Assembly (NCBI GenBank): GCA_020205615.1
Contig: CM035163.1
Coordinates: forward strand, 50,441,899-50,505,898
Direction: 5' to 3'
DNA: 64,000 nt
DNA from: Panax quinquefolius
Taxonomy: Eukaryota; Streptophyta; Magnoliopsida; Apiales; Araliaceae
The position numbers were made by a program, and so were the translations under genes. Shown here one piece after another: positions 1-10,880 of this stretch. The notes under the pieces were generated by a model. The model ran no database searches, was not told the origin of the DNA, and saw nothing but the letters and a program-made list of their open reading frames with translations. Positions within the stretch are counted from its first letter, which is position 1; every line of letters starts with the position of its first letter.

Positions 1-560
1 TTGGGTCTCGATCGTAAACTATGGATACCGCAGATACCATGCGCCTTACAATCTCGCTTATATACATACGAAAGCAAGACGTTCAAGTGTATAAGTTTCT
101 CAGACAGAAGAAATGAGCAGACTTGGTCAATCTATCAACAATGACCCAAATCGCATCAACGCCTTGAGAAACCTTAGGAAGACCCAGAACTAAATCCATG
201 GTAATGTGCTCCCACTTCCATTCGAATTTCAAGTGGTTGCAATGGACCTTTTGGTACTTGATGCTCCGCTTAACTCGCTGACAAGTTAGACACCTTGAGA
301 TAAATAAACGCTATCTCTCTCTCTTCATATTGCTTCCACCAAAATGTACGATTTAATATCATGATACACATTTGGTACTCCTGTGATGGATTGCAAATGG
401 TGTGTCAGGCGCCCATCATGATATTATACTTTAAATCGTGGTCGTTAGAACACAAAGTCCGGAGTTGACTCAAGTATTCCTTCTTCATCGATTCTTGCTT
501 CCTAGATATAGCACCTCTTGCACTTTCTTCCTCATACGATCGCCTCCGTGTCCGTAGCTT
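1..560 (-). pseudogene. Integrase fragment (element 1)
   Basis: Minus-strand reading shows the end of the zinc-binding region (CLTCQRVK, about 290-264). The start of the DDE core follows: a WEHITMDLVLGLP segment with the first catalytic Asp near 195, then DRLTKSAHF near 140-115. Integrase inserts the retrotransposon cDNA into the host chromosome. The frame then meets a stop (about 75), and the second half of the core, the GPY/F module and the chromodomain are outside the window. Stops and frameshifts upstream of the zinc finger make it a relic. The call rests on motif order and match to the copies at 46908 and 63250. Confidence 0.75.
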
Positions 561-734
561 GAGCAATTTTAACTTTATCGATTAAAGTCTGCTTCTACTC
601 AGATATTCTTATTATCATCACACGCGCCCTCGAGTCTTTAACTCTATCTCCATCCTTTGCAAGTCACACAAATGGGCTCATGGTTGACAATAACGCACTC
701 AGATTTTGATATGATCTTCTACTCAACGCCACCA

Positions 735-2060
735 CTACCACGCTCGCTTTTCCGTGATGGTATCGATGGTACGATCATAATCTTTCAATAGTTCAAGCCA
801 ACGCCGTTGTCGCATGTCGAGTTCCTTTTGAGTGAAGAAATATTTGAGGCTTTTATGATCCGTAAAGATTTCCACTTTCTCCCCATACAAGTAATGCCTC
901 CAAATTTTAAGTGTAAAGATAACAACCGCTAACTCCTGATCATCATGAGTAGGATAATTCCTCTCATATCTTTTGAGTTGTCGCGAGGCATAGGCTATAA
1001 CTTTTCCATGTTGCATGAGAACACATCCCAACCTTTTTGCTTCAAGCATCATCAGATGACAAATCCCTCCGAGCCGATGGTATCACGTAACAAAAATAAA
1101 TAAGTCTCCTCGAAGTTCTTGAAAACTCTTTCACATTCTTCGCTCCAACCGAACTTTCAGATTTTTCGAGTCACCGAAATAATGGAGTAGCGATTCGAGA
1201 AAATCCTTCCACGAATCTCCGATAATAACCAAATTTAAACCGAGAAAGCTACGATTTTGGCCATCGATTTAGGTTGTTCCCTATTTTGAATAGCTTCAAT
1301 CTTTGTCTGGGTCAACAGATATTCCATGACTTGATACCACGTGGCCAAGGAATGCTACTTCTTCAAGCCGTAACTCGATTTCTTCAACTCGCATAAAGCT
1401 TATATTCACTAAGCTTTTGGAGTGTCACCTCAAGTGTTGCTTTCATGATCTTCACGCTTTTGGAATAAATAAGGATGTCATCAATAAAGACGACCACAAA
1501 GTGATCTAAATATTCCTTGAATACTTGGCTCATCATATCCATGAAGGCAAAAGAGAGCATTAGTCAATCCAAAGGATACATGACTAGAATTCATAATGCC
1601 CGCATCGAAGTTCGAAAAGTCGCCTTTGGAATGTCACGGTTCTAATCTTCAATGGTGATATCCTAACTAAGATCAATCTTTGAAAAGAATTTGGCTCCTT
1701 GCAGAATCGGGTCAAACAGTCATCAATACGTGGCAATGGATACCTATTTTTGATGGTGACATGATTCAACTCCCCGATAATCAATACAAAGTCGATACTC
1801 CCATCTTTCTTCTTCATTTAATGTAACAGAGCACCCCAAGGAGAAGTACTAGGACTAATAAAGCCAATGTCTAACAATTCTCGCATTGGGTCTTTAACTC
1901 CTCAAGTTCAATAGAGCTATTCGACATGGGCTTTTGAAATAGGTTTTGTACCGGGTTCAAGGTCGATACAAAATTCAATTTCACGCCGGGGTAGGCCAGA
2001 AGTTCTTCTGGGAATACGTCAGAAATTTATTAACAATAGAAATATCGCTCAAAACCGATT
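735..2060 (-). pseudogene. Reverse transcriptase-RNase H relic (element 1)
   Basis: On the minus strand the RT palm begins near 1820 (KKKDGS, then a diverged [18 protein letters not shown]). The catalytic block [13 protein letters not shown] is intact near 1505-1465. [16 protein letters not shown] block near 1200 is the RT-RNase H connection. RNase H is open from 1052 to 735 and shows [18 protein letters not shown] and [18 protein letters not shown] copies element RNA to DNA and RNase H removes the template. Several frameshifts and stops separate these blocks, so no full protein can be made, although the FIDD pair survives. Confidence 0.8.
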
Positions 2061-2129
2061 TATTTTTGTTTAAATCGTGATATGAGCTAAGAAAGCTTGA
2101 CATCCGCTTTTTTCAATAAACTAATAATT

Positions 2130-2560
2130 TTTATGGCTTGAGATGACCGTGATTGATTTTAATGGTTTGGTCGTTTGAATTCAAGATAATAGGTTGATTA
2201 GGAATATGAAAGCTAACAACTTATTTAAAACAATCAATTTTTGCATGATAAGTAGTTAACCAATCAATCCCCTGTAATCACGCCAAATGCAAGTATTTTT
2301 AATGAAATAAGATCGATGTGTAATGTGAGGGTACCGATTTGAACCAAACAAGACTTATAAACAAGTGGATGTAATGAAGGTTTCTCCCAACGGAGTTTCC
2401 ACAGATAAGTCAAAGTCTAATTTCTCCTGAGTCAAATTTAATCGATGAGCGCAAGTAGAGAAATAAAAGAATGGGTAGAACCCAGATCAAATAAAGTATA
2501 GACTTCATTAGAGTTTATGATAAGCTTACCCGTGATGACCTCATTCGGTTCCTCGCTTCT
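2130..2560 (-). pseudogene. Aspartic protease relic (element 1)
   Basis: Homologous to the protease at 40790-41246. The active-site segment reads EVYTLFDLGSTHSF, with DLG (codons at 2488-2480) where the sister copies have DTG; the Thr to Leu change alone would be expected to impair this protease group, though Athila proteases use DLG naturally. Downstream, matches to the conserved region around LGETFIT can be followed (about 2410-2370) through frameshifts. It would process the Gag-Pol polyprotein. Confidence 0.65.
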
Positions 2561-3738
2561 CGGGAGGTCACAACAAACGCCTCCTCAGACTACCGGCTTT
2601 TGACTTTTCCGGGACTACTTTGGTGCCTCCATCCTAGTTGAATTTGTTTTCAGAAACGACAAAATCGAGCTAAGTGACCTTCTTCTTCCACAATTATAAC
2701 ACGCTTTGACTAAGATGGCACAGCCTGGACCGATGTGTCCCTCTTCTCCGCATTTGAAGCATACGATAGGTGGTCTTTCTCCTTCCTTAACAACGGTGTC
2801 TGCCGACGCTTTCCATCATTGTTGAATCTCCGCTTTTGAAATGTCCATTCTTATTGTTTTGGCCCCGATTACACCCAAGTGGTTACCATATCCGCCCGTT
2901 GATTCCTCCACGCTTGTTGTCACCGCTCACGACTACTCACCGGTATTATAATTTTGCTTACCGCTTCTTTTTAGTCAAGGCTGACTCGTTATCGCGCTTC
3001 CACTAATCGAGCCCTATTTACAACATCCGAATACAAACACGCTTTATGAGAAATAAGATGTCGACGATCTCCACTTCAAACCTCTTAAAACATTCGTGCC
3101 ATTCTCTCTTCATTATCCACCAAGTGGGACGAAACCGTGATAACTCCGCAAATTTTTGCCTCGATCGCGACACTGGCCATATTGTTTTGTTCCAACTTGA
3201 TAAACTCCACCTCCTTCATGTGGCGTAATACTTTCGTGAAAGTATTTGTCGTTGAATGCCTGCCCTCGAACTTCTCCCAAGATATCTTCAAGACAAAGAA
3301 GTCGAGTACGCTTTTACCGATTCCCACCAAGAATCAGCTCTCCGCGCAACATAAAGGCGGAAAAGGAACCTTTTGCTTCTCTGAGCATCCCAAGACATCA
3401 AATATCTTGGTAATGCATTTATCCATGCTTCCGCCGTAAGTGGTTTTGCTCTCCTTAAACTCCGGTGGTCCCAAGCCTCCTTGAATTGTTTAAGTGACCA
3501 CCGAGAGTTTTCCGTGTTTCCACCCACGCTTTGGATGAGAGTCGCTCGCTCGCTCATTGCAGATAAATTGCATAAAGCCTCCAACATTTGATCATTCATC
3601 ATTTGGTCAAGTTGTTATTGTTTGCATGAGGATTGTCGCCTTCGATGCACATTATCCCCGATTATCGATATGTGGTGAATCAACGATCGCTCAGGCTCCA
3701 TTGCTATTCTCAACATTCTCGATGTCATTTTCAGACAT
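2561..3738 (-). pseudogene. Gag relic with two CCHC zinc knuckles (element 1)
   Basis: The start is the ATG at 3738-3736, about 160 bp downstream of the primer site, as in elements 2 and 4. A stop follows within about 15 codons. Open pieces at 3602-3288 and 3330-3085 hold the retrotransposon Gag core (NDQMLEALCN, WWESVKAY, HMKEVEFIKLEQNN, SHLVDNEERMARMF). Two zinc knuckles lie at about 2770-2640: CFKCGEEGHIGPGC and a frameshifted CYNCG..GHLARFC. Gag forms the particle and binds element RNA. Multiple stops and frameshifts make it non-functional. Confidence 0.75.
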
Positions 3739-3900
3739 CGCCACAAAACAAAAAATTAATTGACATGTAACAATTATCTTTATATTTCGACCCACCAATA
3801 AAATAGCACATAAACTTAGTAGGTCATACTAGCGAAGGTATTCCCCTGCCTCTCCCTCCTAGTACTATTCTCACATCTTAGCTGTGGATCATATCCTCAA

Positions 3901-3914
3901 GCTCGATACTAAAC
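3901..3914 (-). other. Degenerate primer-binding site (element 1)
   Basis: On the minus strand GGTTTAGTATCGAGC directly follows the LTR end. It is a mutated version of the Met-tRNA-type site seen as GTTGGTATCAAAGC in element 2 and GTTGGTATCGAGC in element 4. The GAGC ending and the LTR end in CACG are shared with element 4. Confidence 0.7.
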
Positions 3915-6316
3915 CGTGACGCCCCAAAATTAGGTATACATCACCCATCTTGGGTAGTCGATACATGGTATGTAATTTAAATACAACTTACTAATATAAC
4001 TGCTGTGGTACAATATTTATATAAACCGTGAGTTTGAATACAAATATTGTCTACTAGATATTATACAAACTCAAAAGGAGTCCTCATTACAATTATTATC
4101 ACACTATTTCACGTAATAGTGAGGACTACTAATGCTATCCTCTCGACCATTACTCCGCTCCCCGACTCTCTCCCAAATATGTTCTCATTTCAAGAGAATA
4201 AATGAAAGAAAGGGTGAGCTCAACTAGCCCAAAGAAGAAATATTATGACTAAGATAATGCGTAATAAATTATCAATAGCCTTCAACATTGTTAAACCGAT
4301 AAAATATAATAAACATCAAGTTTAATGCAATGAACAAGCAATCCATTAAAAGAGTCAAGTAGAAAATAAAATCTACTATCTTTTATGATTTAAAAGTTTT
4401 TTTCATCATCATATATAGCCGAGACTCAAATTTTAATAAATAATCCACATCATCGAATCACCCCTCGCACTACGGCCAAGGATATTTTTAGTATTAACGA
4501 CCACAATTATTCCCGCACTACGGGCCAAGAATAGTCAGGTATTCATTAATGGTCATGATCATGCCAACAATCGCCCATCAATGCACTACTACCATCGAGG
4601 ACTTTTTACCACATCATTTGTAACATTACTACCATGATTACAATCAATAATCCCTCGGTCATAATCATACCAAGTCCATCCATGCTCTATGTGCCATGTA
4701 TGACTTTAAAAAAAATATAAACATGAGGATGATGACAATGATATAAGAATTCAATAAAACAAGTTCAAGAATTAAGTTATTCAGAACTAATAACATCCAA
4801 AATCACAACACGACATCGCTTAGTAGAGTAAAATTCAAGAATGATCGTAAGAATATTTCCATGAAAAGATATCGATGAAACGCAAATATCAAGGATATTC
4901 TACTAATTTCATGGAGTATGTAAGTCAAAGTTTTAACCAACTGGGTATAATAAAGAATGGAATAACAAAAGAAATCACCATGCATGCGATAGATCACACA
5001 CAGCAAAGTTATTCCAATGTAATAATAAATAACGGAACCAGTGTCGTGAAATTCACATTCCGTAATAATAATAAAGATGTGATGTTCCAATGTTCCAATG
5101 TAATAAAAGATGGAACCAGATCCTGTAAAACACATGATAGGATATTCCAATGTAATAATAATAAAGATTTAACCAGTCCTGTGTAAAACACATGCATGTG
5201 ATGTTCCAATGTAATAATAAAAGACGGAACCAGTCCTGTAAAACACATGCATGTGATGTTCCAATGTAATAATAGAAGAATGTCAAAGTAATAAAAGAAT
5301 ACAAGTGTTATTCCAAGTAATAATAAAGAATGGGGATTTCACCAAGTATAGGGATTCACAGATACAAAGTTATTCCAATGTAATAAATAAAGAATGGAAT
5401 AACAAAAGAAGTTCTCTTCATGAATACAAAAGAATAACACACCTTATTTAGTACAACAAATAATATTCCCTACCTTAGAAGAACCTAATATTGGCAAAGT
5501 GAAAGTAGCAGTAATACTTTTCTTCTTTCTCTCTATAGTTTCTCTCTGTAGTTTCAAAGTGAATTCGTAAGAAAATAATGAAGGAATGAGCTTCTATTTA
5601 TAGGAAAATAGAATGCATAGTAATTAATCCATGAACTATCCAGATTGATTTATTTTAACTGACTATCCATATTTAAAGAAAAATCTTTTAAATAAAATAT
5701 AATATATTCTATTTATATAAAAACATTTTACTATGCAAACACTATGCAAAACACTATGCAAAAAACACTATGCATAATAAAATATAATATATTTTATTTA
5801 TGTAATAACTTTAATAAAGTATTTCGCTTTTATATAAAGATGTTTCGCTTTTATTACGCTAATAATACTTAATAAAACAAAACGCCATTATCGCTATAAT
5901 AATTCATATTATTAATCGACAATAATGGAATCAAACCGAGTGACTTCTCACATAAGCATCAATAATCAATACCGTGTGCTACTACGCAACCACACGACAT
6001 CGCATTTTTTACTACCGAGTAGTTCAACAAAGATCAACCAGAAAACTTCCGCCGTTATTTCAATAAAATATTTTTGTCGCTTTTCAATCCGATAATAATT
6101 TGCTGGGGTCCACCAATGATTGAGCCATTGTATTTAATATTTCCTCGCTAAACCTAATATTCCCCACCAATCGAATAATATAATATAACCACTGTGATAT
6201 TTTGCAAAATTTATAAATATTACCCACAACTATAACATTATATCAAATTATTCCATAATATTCAAAAATAATATTTATAGAAAATTCATCTTTATTTATA
6301 AAAGTCGGGTCTTACA
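3915..6316 (-). repeat. 5' LTR of element 1 (family A1)
   Basis: Minus-strand LTR of 2402 bp. It starts TGTAAGACCCGAC (right end 6316) and ends GGGGCGTCACG (left end 3915). A TATA box lies at 5602-5595 (TATAAATA on the minus strand). The hairpin-unit array lies at about 5420-4920, downstream of the promoter. The copy lacks the block holding the GAAA-loop hairpin present in most other family A LTRs and is therefore shorter than the 3.2-kb full form. Open frames between 4803 and 5304 are repeat artefacts. Confidence 0.85.
4920..5420 (-). repeat. Hairpin-unit tandem array in element 1 LTR
   Basis: About seven degenerate units of 50-75 bp, each with TTCCAATGTAATAATAAA-type text and a CATGCATG-type word. 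It is the decayed equivalent of the array at 10881-11490 in element 2. It lies downstream of the TATA box, so it would be in the 5' part of the element transcript. Confidence 0.75.
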
Positions 6317-6753
6317 ATTGATTGCTTGTTCAACGTGTAGTTAAACTTGATGTCTATTGTATTTTATCGGTTTAACATTGTTGAAGACTAATGATAATTT
6401 ATTACGCATTATCTTAGTCATAATATTTCTTATCGGGCTAGTTGAGGTCACCCTTTCTTTCATCATTTTTCTTCTTGAAATGAGAACGTAGTTTCTAGTC
6501 GTGGAACCGAGTAACTGCTCAGATGATAGCATTAGTAGTCCTCACTATTACGTTAAATAGTGTGACAATAAATGTAATGAGGACTCCATTGAGTGTGGAT
6601 ATTCTCTAGATCACAATATTCTTATTAAAACTCTTAGATTATGTTTTGTCGTATTTTACACCACTGTTGTATAATTAAGTAGTATTTGGAATTATGTACC
6701 ATATAAGTGGCGACCCAAGATGGGTGGTGTATACTTGTTTTGGGGGCGTCACA
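6317..6753 (+). repeat. 3' end of element 2's 5' LTR
   Basis: Matches the last about 440 bp of the 3' LTR (12365-12803), ending GGGGGCGTCACA. Its left side is cut by the insertion of element 1. Confidence 0.88.
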
Positions 6754-6767
6754 GTTGGTATCAAAGC
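6754..6767 (+). other. Primer-binding site (Met tRNA type), element 2
   Basis: GTTGGTATCAAAGC directly follows the LTR end CGTCACA. It differs slightly from the usual plant initiator-Met site TGGTATCAGAGC. Confidence 0.85.
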
Positions 6768-6919
6768 TGAGATGTGAGACAAGAACTAGGAGGGGAGAGA
6801 CGGGGAATTCCTTCGCTAGTATGACCTACCTAAGTTTATTTGGTATTTAATTGGTCGGTCAGAGTATAGGGATAATATGTGATATGTTAATTACCCTTGT
6901 TTTATGGCAGTATTTGAGA

Positions 6920-8150
6920 ATGGCATCCGAAAATTTTGAGATAAGCAATGAAGCACATGAGACCGTTGAGTCACCAACGATCAATACCCAGAATAATGTG
7001 CAACAGGAAGATAATAATCCTCAGGTAAATAACAACACCGATCAGATTATGAACGATGAGATGTTTAGAGGCTTTATGCAATTCATGCAACATCAGGCGA
7101 GAGAGACTCCTGTTCAAAATGCAGGTGGAAATAATGACAACCCACGGCTGGTCACTGCTAAGCAATTCAAGGAGCTAGGACCGCCAGAGTTTTTGAGAAA
7201 GCCAGAACCACTTAAGGCGGAGACGTGGATAAAACAAATCACCAAGATATTTGATGTCTTGGGATTCTCCGAGGAGCAAAAGGTTCCCTCTGCCACCTTT
7301 ATGTTGCGCGTGAAGAAGAAGTAGATTATTTGGTGGGAATCGTAAAAGCGTACCCACTGGACGACTCAAGATGTCTTGGGAGAAGTTCCAAGAGCTGTTC
7401 AACGACAAGTACTTTCCCGAAAGTATTCGTCACATGAAGGAGGTGGAATTCATCAAGTTGGAGCAAAATAATATAACCGTGTCGCAATACGAGGCTAAAT
7501 TTGCGGAGTTATCCCGGTTTGCATCCCATTTGGTCGATAATGAGGAGCGAATGACGCGAATGTTTCTAAGAGGTTTGAAGCCCGATATATGTCACTACCT
7601 CATTTCTCATGAACTTTGTTTATATTCAGATGTTGTGAATAGGGCTCAGTTATTGGAGCGCGATAATGAGTGAGCACAACCAAAAGGCAACAACTAACAA
7701 CACGATAATAATCGTACTGGTGGTAACGACCATCGGAACAATGATAACCATCGTGGGGGAAATTATCATGCCAAGAATGGTAACAACATCGGTGGTAATC
7801 ATGGCCAAGATAATATGAGTGAAAATTTTAAGAAGAGAAGGTTCAACAACAATAGAAAGACAGCAGCACCAACACCCATTTTCAAGGAAGGAGAATGACC
7901 ACCAATTGTATGCTTCAAATGCGGAGGGGAGGGACATATCAGTCCAAACTGCGTGATGCAGTCCAAAGCATGTTACAATTGTGGAAAAGAAGGTCACCTA
8001 GCCCAATTTTGTCGTGCACCAAAGTCAAGTCTAGCTGGGACGGTGGCACCAAAGGCGGATATGGACAAAGCAAAGTCAGTGGATTCAGGAAGAGCATTTT
8101 TTGTGACTTCTCAAAAAGCGAGTAACCCAAACGAAGTTAGCACGGGTTAG
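6920..8150 (+). pseudogene. Gag with two zinc knuckles (element 2)
   Basis: The start is the ATG at 6920 (MASENFEI), preceded by a leader conserved with element 4 (TTTTATGGCAGTATTTGAGA). The first open part ends at 7324 and holds QFKELGPPEFL and AETWIKQITKIFDVLG. After a frameshift the frame 7371-8150 continues with MSWEKFQELFNDKYFP, KEVEFIKLEQNN, YEAKFAELSRFASH, RMTRMFLRGLKPDI, broken by stops at 7671 and about 7893. Zinc knuckles [14 protein letters not shown] (7910-7951) and [14 protein letters not shown] (7972-8013) bind RNA. This is among the better preserved gag copies in the window. Confidence 0.82.
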
Positions 8151-8531
8151 TTAATTATAAATTCTTGCGAAGTCTACCTTATTAGATACCGGTTCTACCC
8201 ATTCTTTTATCTCTCTTGCTTGCACTCAACGTTTAAATTTGACTACGGAGAAATTAGACTTTGACTTATTGGTTGAAACTTCGTTAGGAGAAACCTTCGT
8301 TACCTCCATTGTTTATAAATCTTGTTGATTCAAATCGACACTTTCACGTTACCTGTCGATCTTATCTCTTTGAAAATACTTGCCTTTGATGTGATTTTAG
8401 GAATCGATTGGTTAACTACTCATCATGCTTTTCGTAAGGTTGTTAGCTTTCATATTCCTAACCAACCTATTATGCGAATTCAAGAAACTAAAACCCTAAA
8501 GTCAATCACTGTCATATTATGCCATAAGTAA
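8151..8531 (+). pseudogene. Aspartic protease relic (element 2)
   Basis: Sequence at 8185-8210 matches the DTGSTHSF active-site codons of sister copies but is out of frame with the downstream part. The open stretch 8322-8531 carries the C-terminal protease region, including LISLKILAFDVILGIDWLTTHH. One or more frameshifts split the domain. It ends where the sister copies continue toward RT, at the border of the foreign 140-bp unit. Confidence 0.7.
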
Positions 8532-8674
8532 AGAGCCCCGAGCCTTTCGCTGGTGACTTCCAAGTCTTGGAATACACCGAAGCTAGAATATCCGTAGGGG
8601 ACGTAGTGAATAACAGTGGCAAGTTGATAGGTATCAATGTGACGTGTTATCCAAGTCTTGGATGAGGGTCACAG
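8532..8674 (+). repeat. 140-bp unit shared with element 3's primer region
   Basis: Element 4 reads directly from protease to RT here, but element 2 has an extra about 140 bp containing GTGACTTCCAAGTCTTGG, GGCAAGTTGATAGGTATCA and ATCCAAGTCTTGGATGAGGG, ending GGGTCACAG. The same unit occurs in the same element sense at 17500-17644 in element 3, where it ends in a TCACA directly before a primer site. It replaces about 70 bp of pol. It resembles the 3' end of some other LTR, but no full copy is seen. Confidence 0.75.
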
Positions 8675-9165
8675 TTTTGAATGATATTTCTATCGTTAAT
8701 AAATTTCTTGACGTATTCTTGAAGACTTCCTGGCCTACCCCAGAGCGTGAAAATGAATTTTGTATTGACACCAGTATAAAACCAATTTCTAAAACCCTCA
8801 AATATTTCTTCAACAAAAACGAACGTATAATGCGCCAAAGACGTTGGCTCGAGCTGTTGAAGATTACGACTATACCATTCAATATCATTGTGGAAGAAAT
8901 TAACGTGGTAATCGACGCGTTGAGTAGAAGATCGATGCGTTACACGAAGTGCGATGTTGTTAACACAAAAACCAATTTCGTATAACTTACAAATGATGAA
9001 GATAGAGTTAAAGACTCTAGGGACCCACGTGAAGATAACGAATATATGAGTAGAATCAACTTTAATCGATAAAGTTAAAACCGTGCAAGCTACATACTCG
9101 GAGCTGATGAATGTGAAGAAGAAGGTTCAAGAGGGCGTTATTCTAGAAGCAAGAATCGATGAAGA
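8675..9165 (+). pseudogene. RT N-terminus fused to RNase H C-terminus (element 2)
   Basis: Residues equivalent to the RT N-terminal segment (VNKFLDVFL, ERENEFCIDTSIKPISKT) jump at about 8796 straight into RNase H C-terminal sequence ([21 protein letters not shown], then DALSRRS). In element 4 these segments are about 1.05 kb apart, so the RT palm with its catalytic FIDD, the thumb and most of RNase H are deleted. Both parental sites carry an AAAA.CC word, consistent with a short-homology junction. The linker to integrase follows (ESTLIDKVK, KKKVQEG, EARIDEE) and stops at a second deletion near 9165. Confidence 0.8.
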
Positions 9166-9512
9166 GAGGAAATCTCAACCCTTGATTTAATTGGCCCATT
9201 TGAAATCCTTGATCGAGTAGGAACTGTGGCCTATAGACTCGTTTTACCGCCAAGTATGTCGTGTGTTCATAACGTTTTTCACGTATTGATGTTACGTAAA
9301 TATATGGATGACCCGAACCACGTTATTAAATTAGAACTAGACGAGATAGTAGAAGATTTAACGTATAAAGAGATACATGTTAAAATCTTGGATAAGAAAG
9401 ATCGTATTCAACACTAAAAAGGTTATACCTCAAGAGTTAGAATCTAAAATAAAGTCAAGGTATCCTCATCTCTTTGGCATACCAGGTACGTACGTAAATT
9501 TCGAGGGAGAAA
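9166..9512 (+). pseudogene. Integrase C-terminus with chromodomain tail (element 2)
   Basis: After the second deletion, sequence resumes with the GPF motif of the integrase GPY/F module ([20 protein letters not shown]). It continues with [21 protein letters not shown] and [15 protein letters not shown] (open 9226-9417). A stop follows, then ELESKIKSRYPHLF near 9430-9475, which matches the C-terminal end of a Tekay-type chromodomain (E-x-YPHLF). The zinc finger and DDE catalytic core are absent and the middle of the chromodomain is short. Chromodomains of this group guide insertion to methylated heterochromatin. Confidence 0.78.
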
Positions 9513-9518
9513 TTTCAT

Positions 9519-9531
9519 AAGGAGGGGAGAT
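9519..9531 (+). other. Polypurine tract, element 2
   Basis: AAGGAGGGGAGAT directly precedes the 3' LTR start TGTGAGACCCC. The purine run primes plus-strand DNA synthesis. Confidence 0.85.
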
Positions 9532-10121
9532 TGTGAGACCCCAAAATTTATGAATAAAGATTTAAATTTCTCGAAATATTTTTTTTAATATTATGGTGTG
9601 GATTTGATATAATGTTATAGTTGTGGGTAATATTTGAAAATTTTGCAAAGTATGCAAGTTGTTATATAATATTCAATTGGTCGGGGAATATTCGTTTTAA
9701 CAGGGAATATTCGTACGACGGCACAATCATTGGTGGACCCCATAACGGAAGTATTGTCGTAGTAAGAAAACGACATAATTATCATTTTATAAAAATAATG
9801 ACGAAAGTGTTACAGTTAAAACTGTTGAACTACCCGGTAGTAAAAGTACAGTAATACGTGTGGTTGCATAGTAACGCACGGTATTGATTATTGATGCTTA
9901 CGTAAGAAGTCACTCAGTTATACTCAATTATTGTTACAGTAATTGCTGCATCTTATCTCTCATATTATTGATTTAATTATTATAATAGTATCATCTACAT
10001 AATATGATATATTATTAAATCAACAATTGAGACGACAAAGTTATTCATATTATTAAATTGCAATATTTACAATGTCTAGAAGTTCTGTCAAGGAGAGGTT
10101 TGGTCATCTAATTGCGCGCCA

Positions 10122-10139
10122 ATAAGGAGAAATCCTTAT
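10122..10139 (+). promoter_or_regulatory. Conserved GAAA-loop hairpin in family A LTR
   Basis: ATAAGGA-GAAA-TCCTTAT forms a 7-bp stem closed by a GNRA-type loop. It lies in a block (TTTGGTCACCTAATTGCGCGCC...AAAGCCCCCTCTTTCC) retained in six of the eight family A LTRs here. The other copies are at 13508, 16526, 23780, 38929 and 58025. It is upstream of the TATA box, so any role at RNA level would need an upstream transcript or the 3' LTR copy. Function unknown. Confidence 0.6.
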
Positions 10140-10370
10140 CAGAAAGCCCCCTCTTTCCTGGGAACGACCTAGTTATTAAATATTGTGAATTATAATATTA
10201 ATGATGAATAAGTTCGTGTTGATTAAAGATGAAATTGATAGTTCTATTGTGTTGAAATAATTAGTGTTAGTGGAAATCGACATTTATTTCGATATTAATT
10301 GATGTCTGGAAGTTATACTGATCAGTCGGGTAATTAACCGGATAAATGAGTAATTAATTGTTAATAATTC

Positions 10371-10660
10371 ACATGATTATAACTATTTGTTTACATGTGT
10401 GTACTATTGATTCACATTCTTGTACTATTAGGGGAGTTGGTGCAAGATTGATAATACTTGCATGACTAAGTTAAAAATGGAGGTATAGATGGAGGTACTA
10501 TACTGTAATTCGTATTTTCATATGATTATAACTATTAATTCACATGATTGAACTATTGATTCACATTATTTACTATTAGGGGAGATGGTGCAAGTTTGAT
10601 AATACTTGCAAGACTAAATTAAAAATGAAAGAAAAGTTGAAGGTATTGTACTGTAATATT
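10371..10660 (+). repeat. Two tandem about 165-bp repeats in U3
   Basis: Both copies contain TACTATTAGGGGAG, TGGTGCAAG, TTGATAATACTTGCA and TTAAAAATG in the same order. Equivalent pairs occur in element 3's LTRs (16040-16300, 23330-23560, minus sense). Confidence 0.75.
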
Positions 10661-10700
10661 TCGAGCCCAAAAACGTGCAATTATCGAAACTATATTTTCC

Positions 10701-10708
10701 TATAAATA
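10701..10708 (+). promoter_or_regulatory. TATA box of element 2's 3' LTR
   Basis: TATAAATA followed by AGAAGCTCATTC. The same core and downstream text occur at 55420 (S2), and on the minus strand at 5602, 15985 and 23231. The A2 LTRs have TATAAATA followed by a different downstream sequence. Confidence 0.7.
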
Positions 10709-10880
10709 GAAGCTCATTCTTCCTTCATTTCTCACTAATTCACTAAAGCTATAGAGAAATTATTATAGAGAGAAATTATAGAGAGAAAGAAGAAGAGAAG
10801 TCTGCTACTTCTCTAATCCAGTATCCAGTTTCTTTCTAAGGTAAGGGGTATTATTTCTTTCGTATTCATAAAGAGAGCTT

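Larger units (their letters stand above)
1..6316 (-). mobile_element. Element 1: family A Ty3/gypsy (Tekay-like), decayed, partial
   Basis: Read on the minus strand the order is 5' LTR (6316-3915), primer site, gag, PR, RT, RH, IN, running off the left edge. The order PR-RT-RH-IN defines Ty3/gypsy, and homology to elements 2 and 4, which show a Met-tRNA primer site and a chromodomain-type tail, suggests the Tekay/Del chromovirus group. To its right is the 3' end of a plus-strand LTR of the same family, so it inserted into element 2's 5' LTR. The right flank ATTGA (6317-6321) is the candidate target duplication; its partner is outside the window. All frames are broken. Confidence 0.85.

Noticed and set aside
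4803..5304. Overlapping frames on both strands rich in Tyr/Ile
   Set aside because: Produced by the hairpin-unit array in element 1's LTR.
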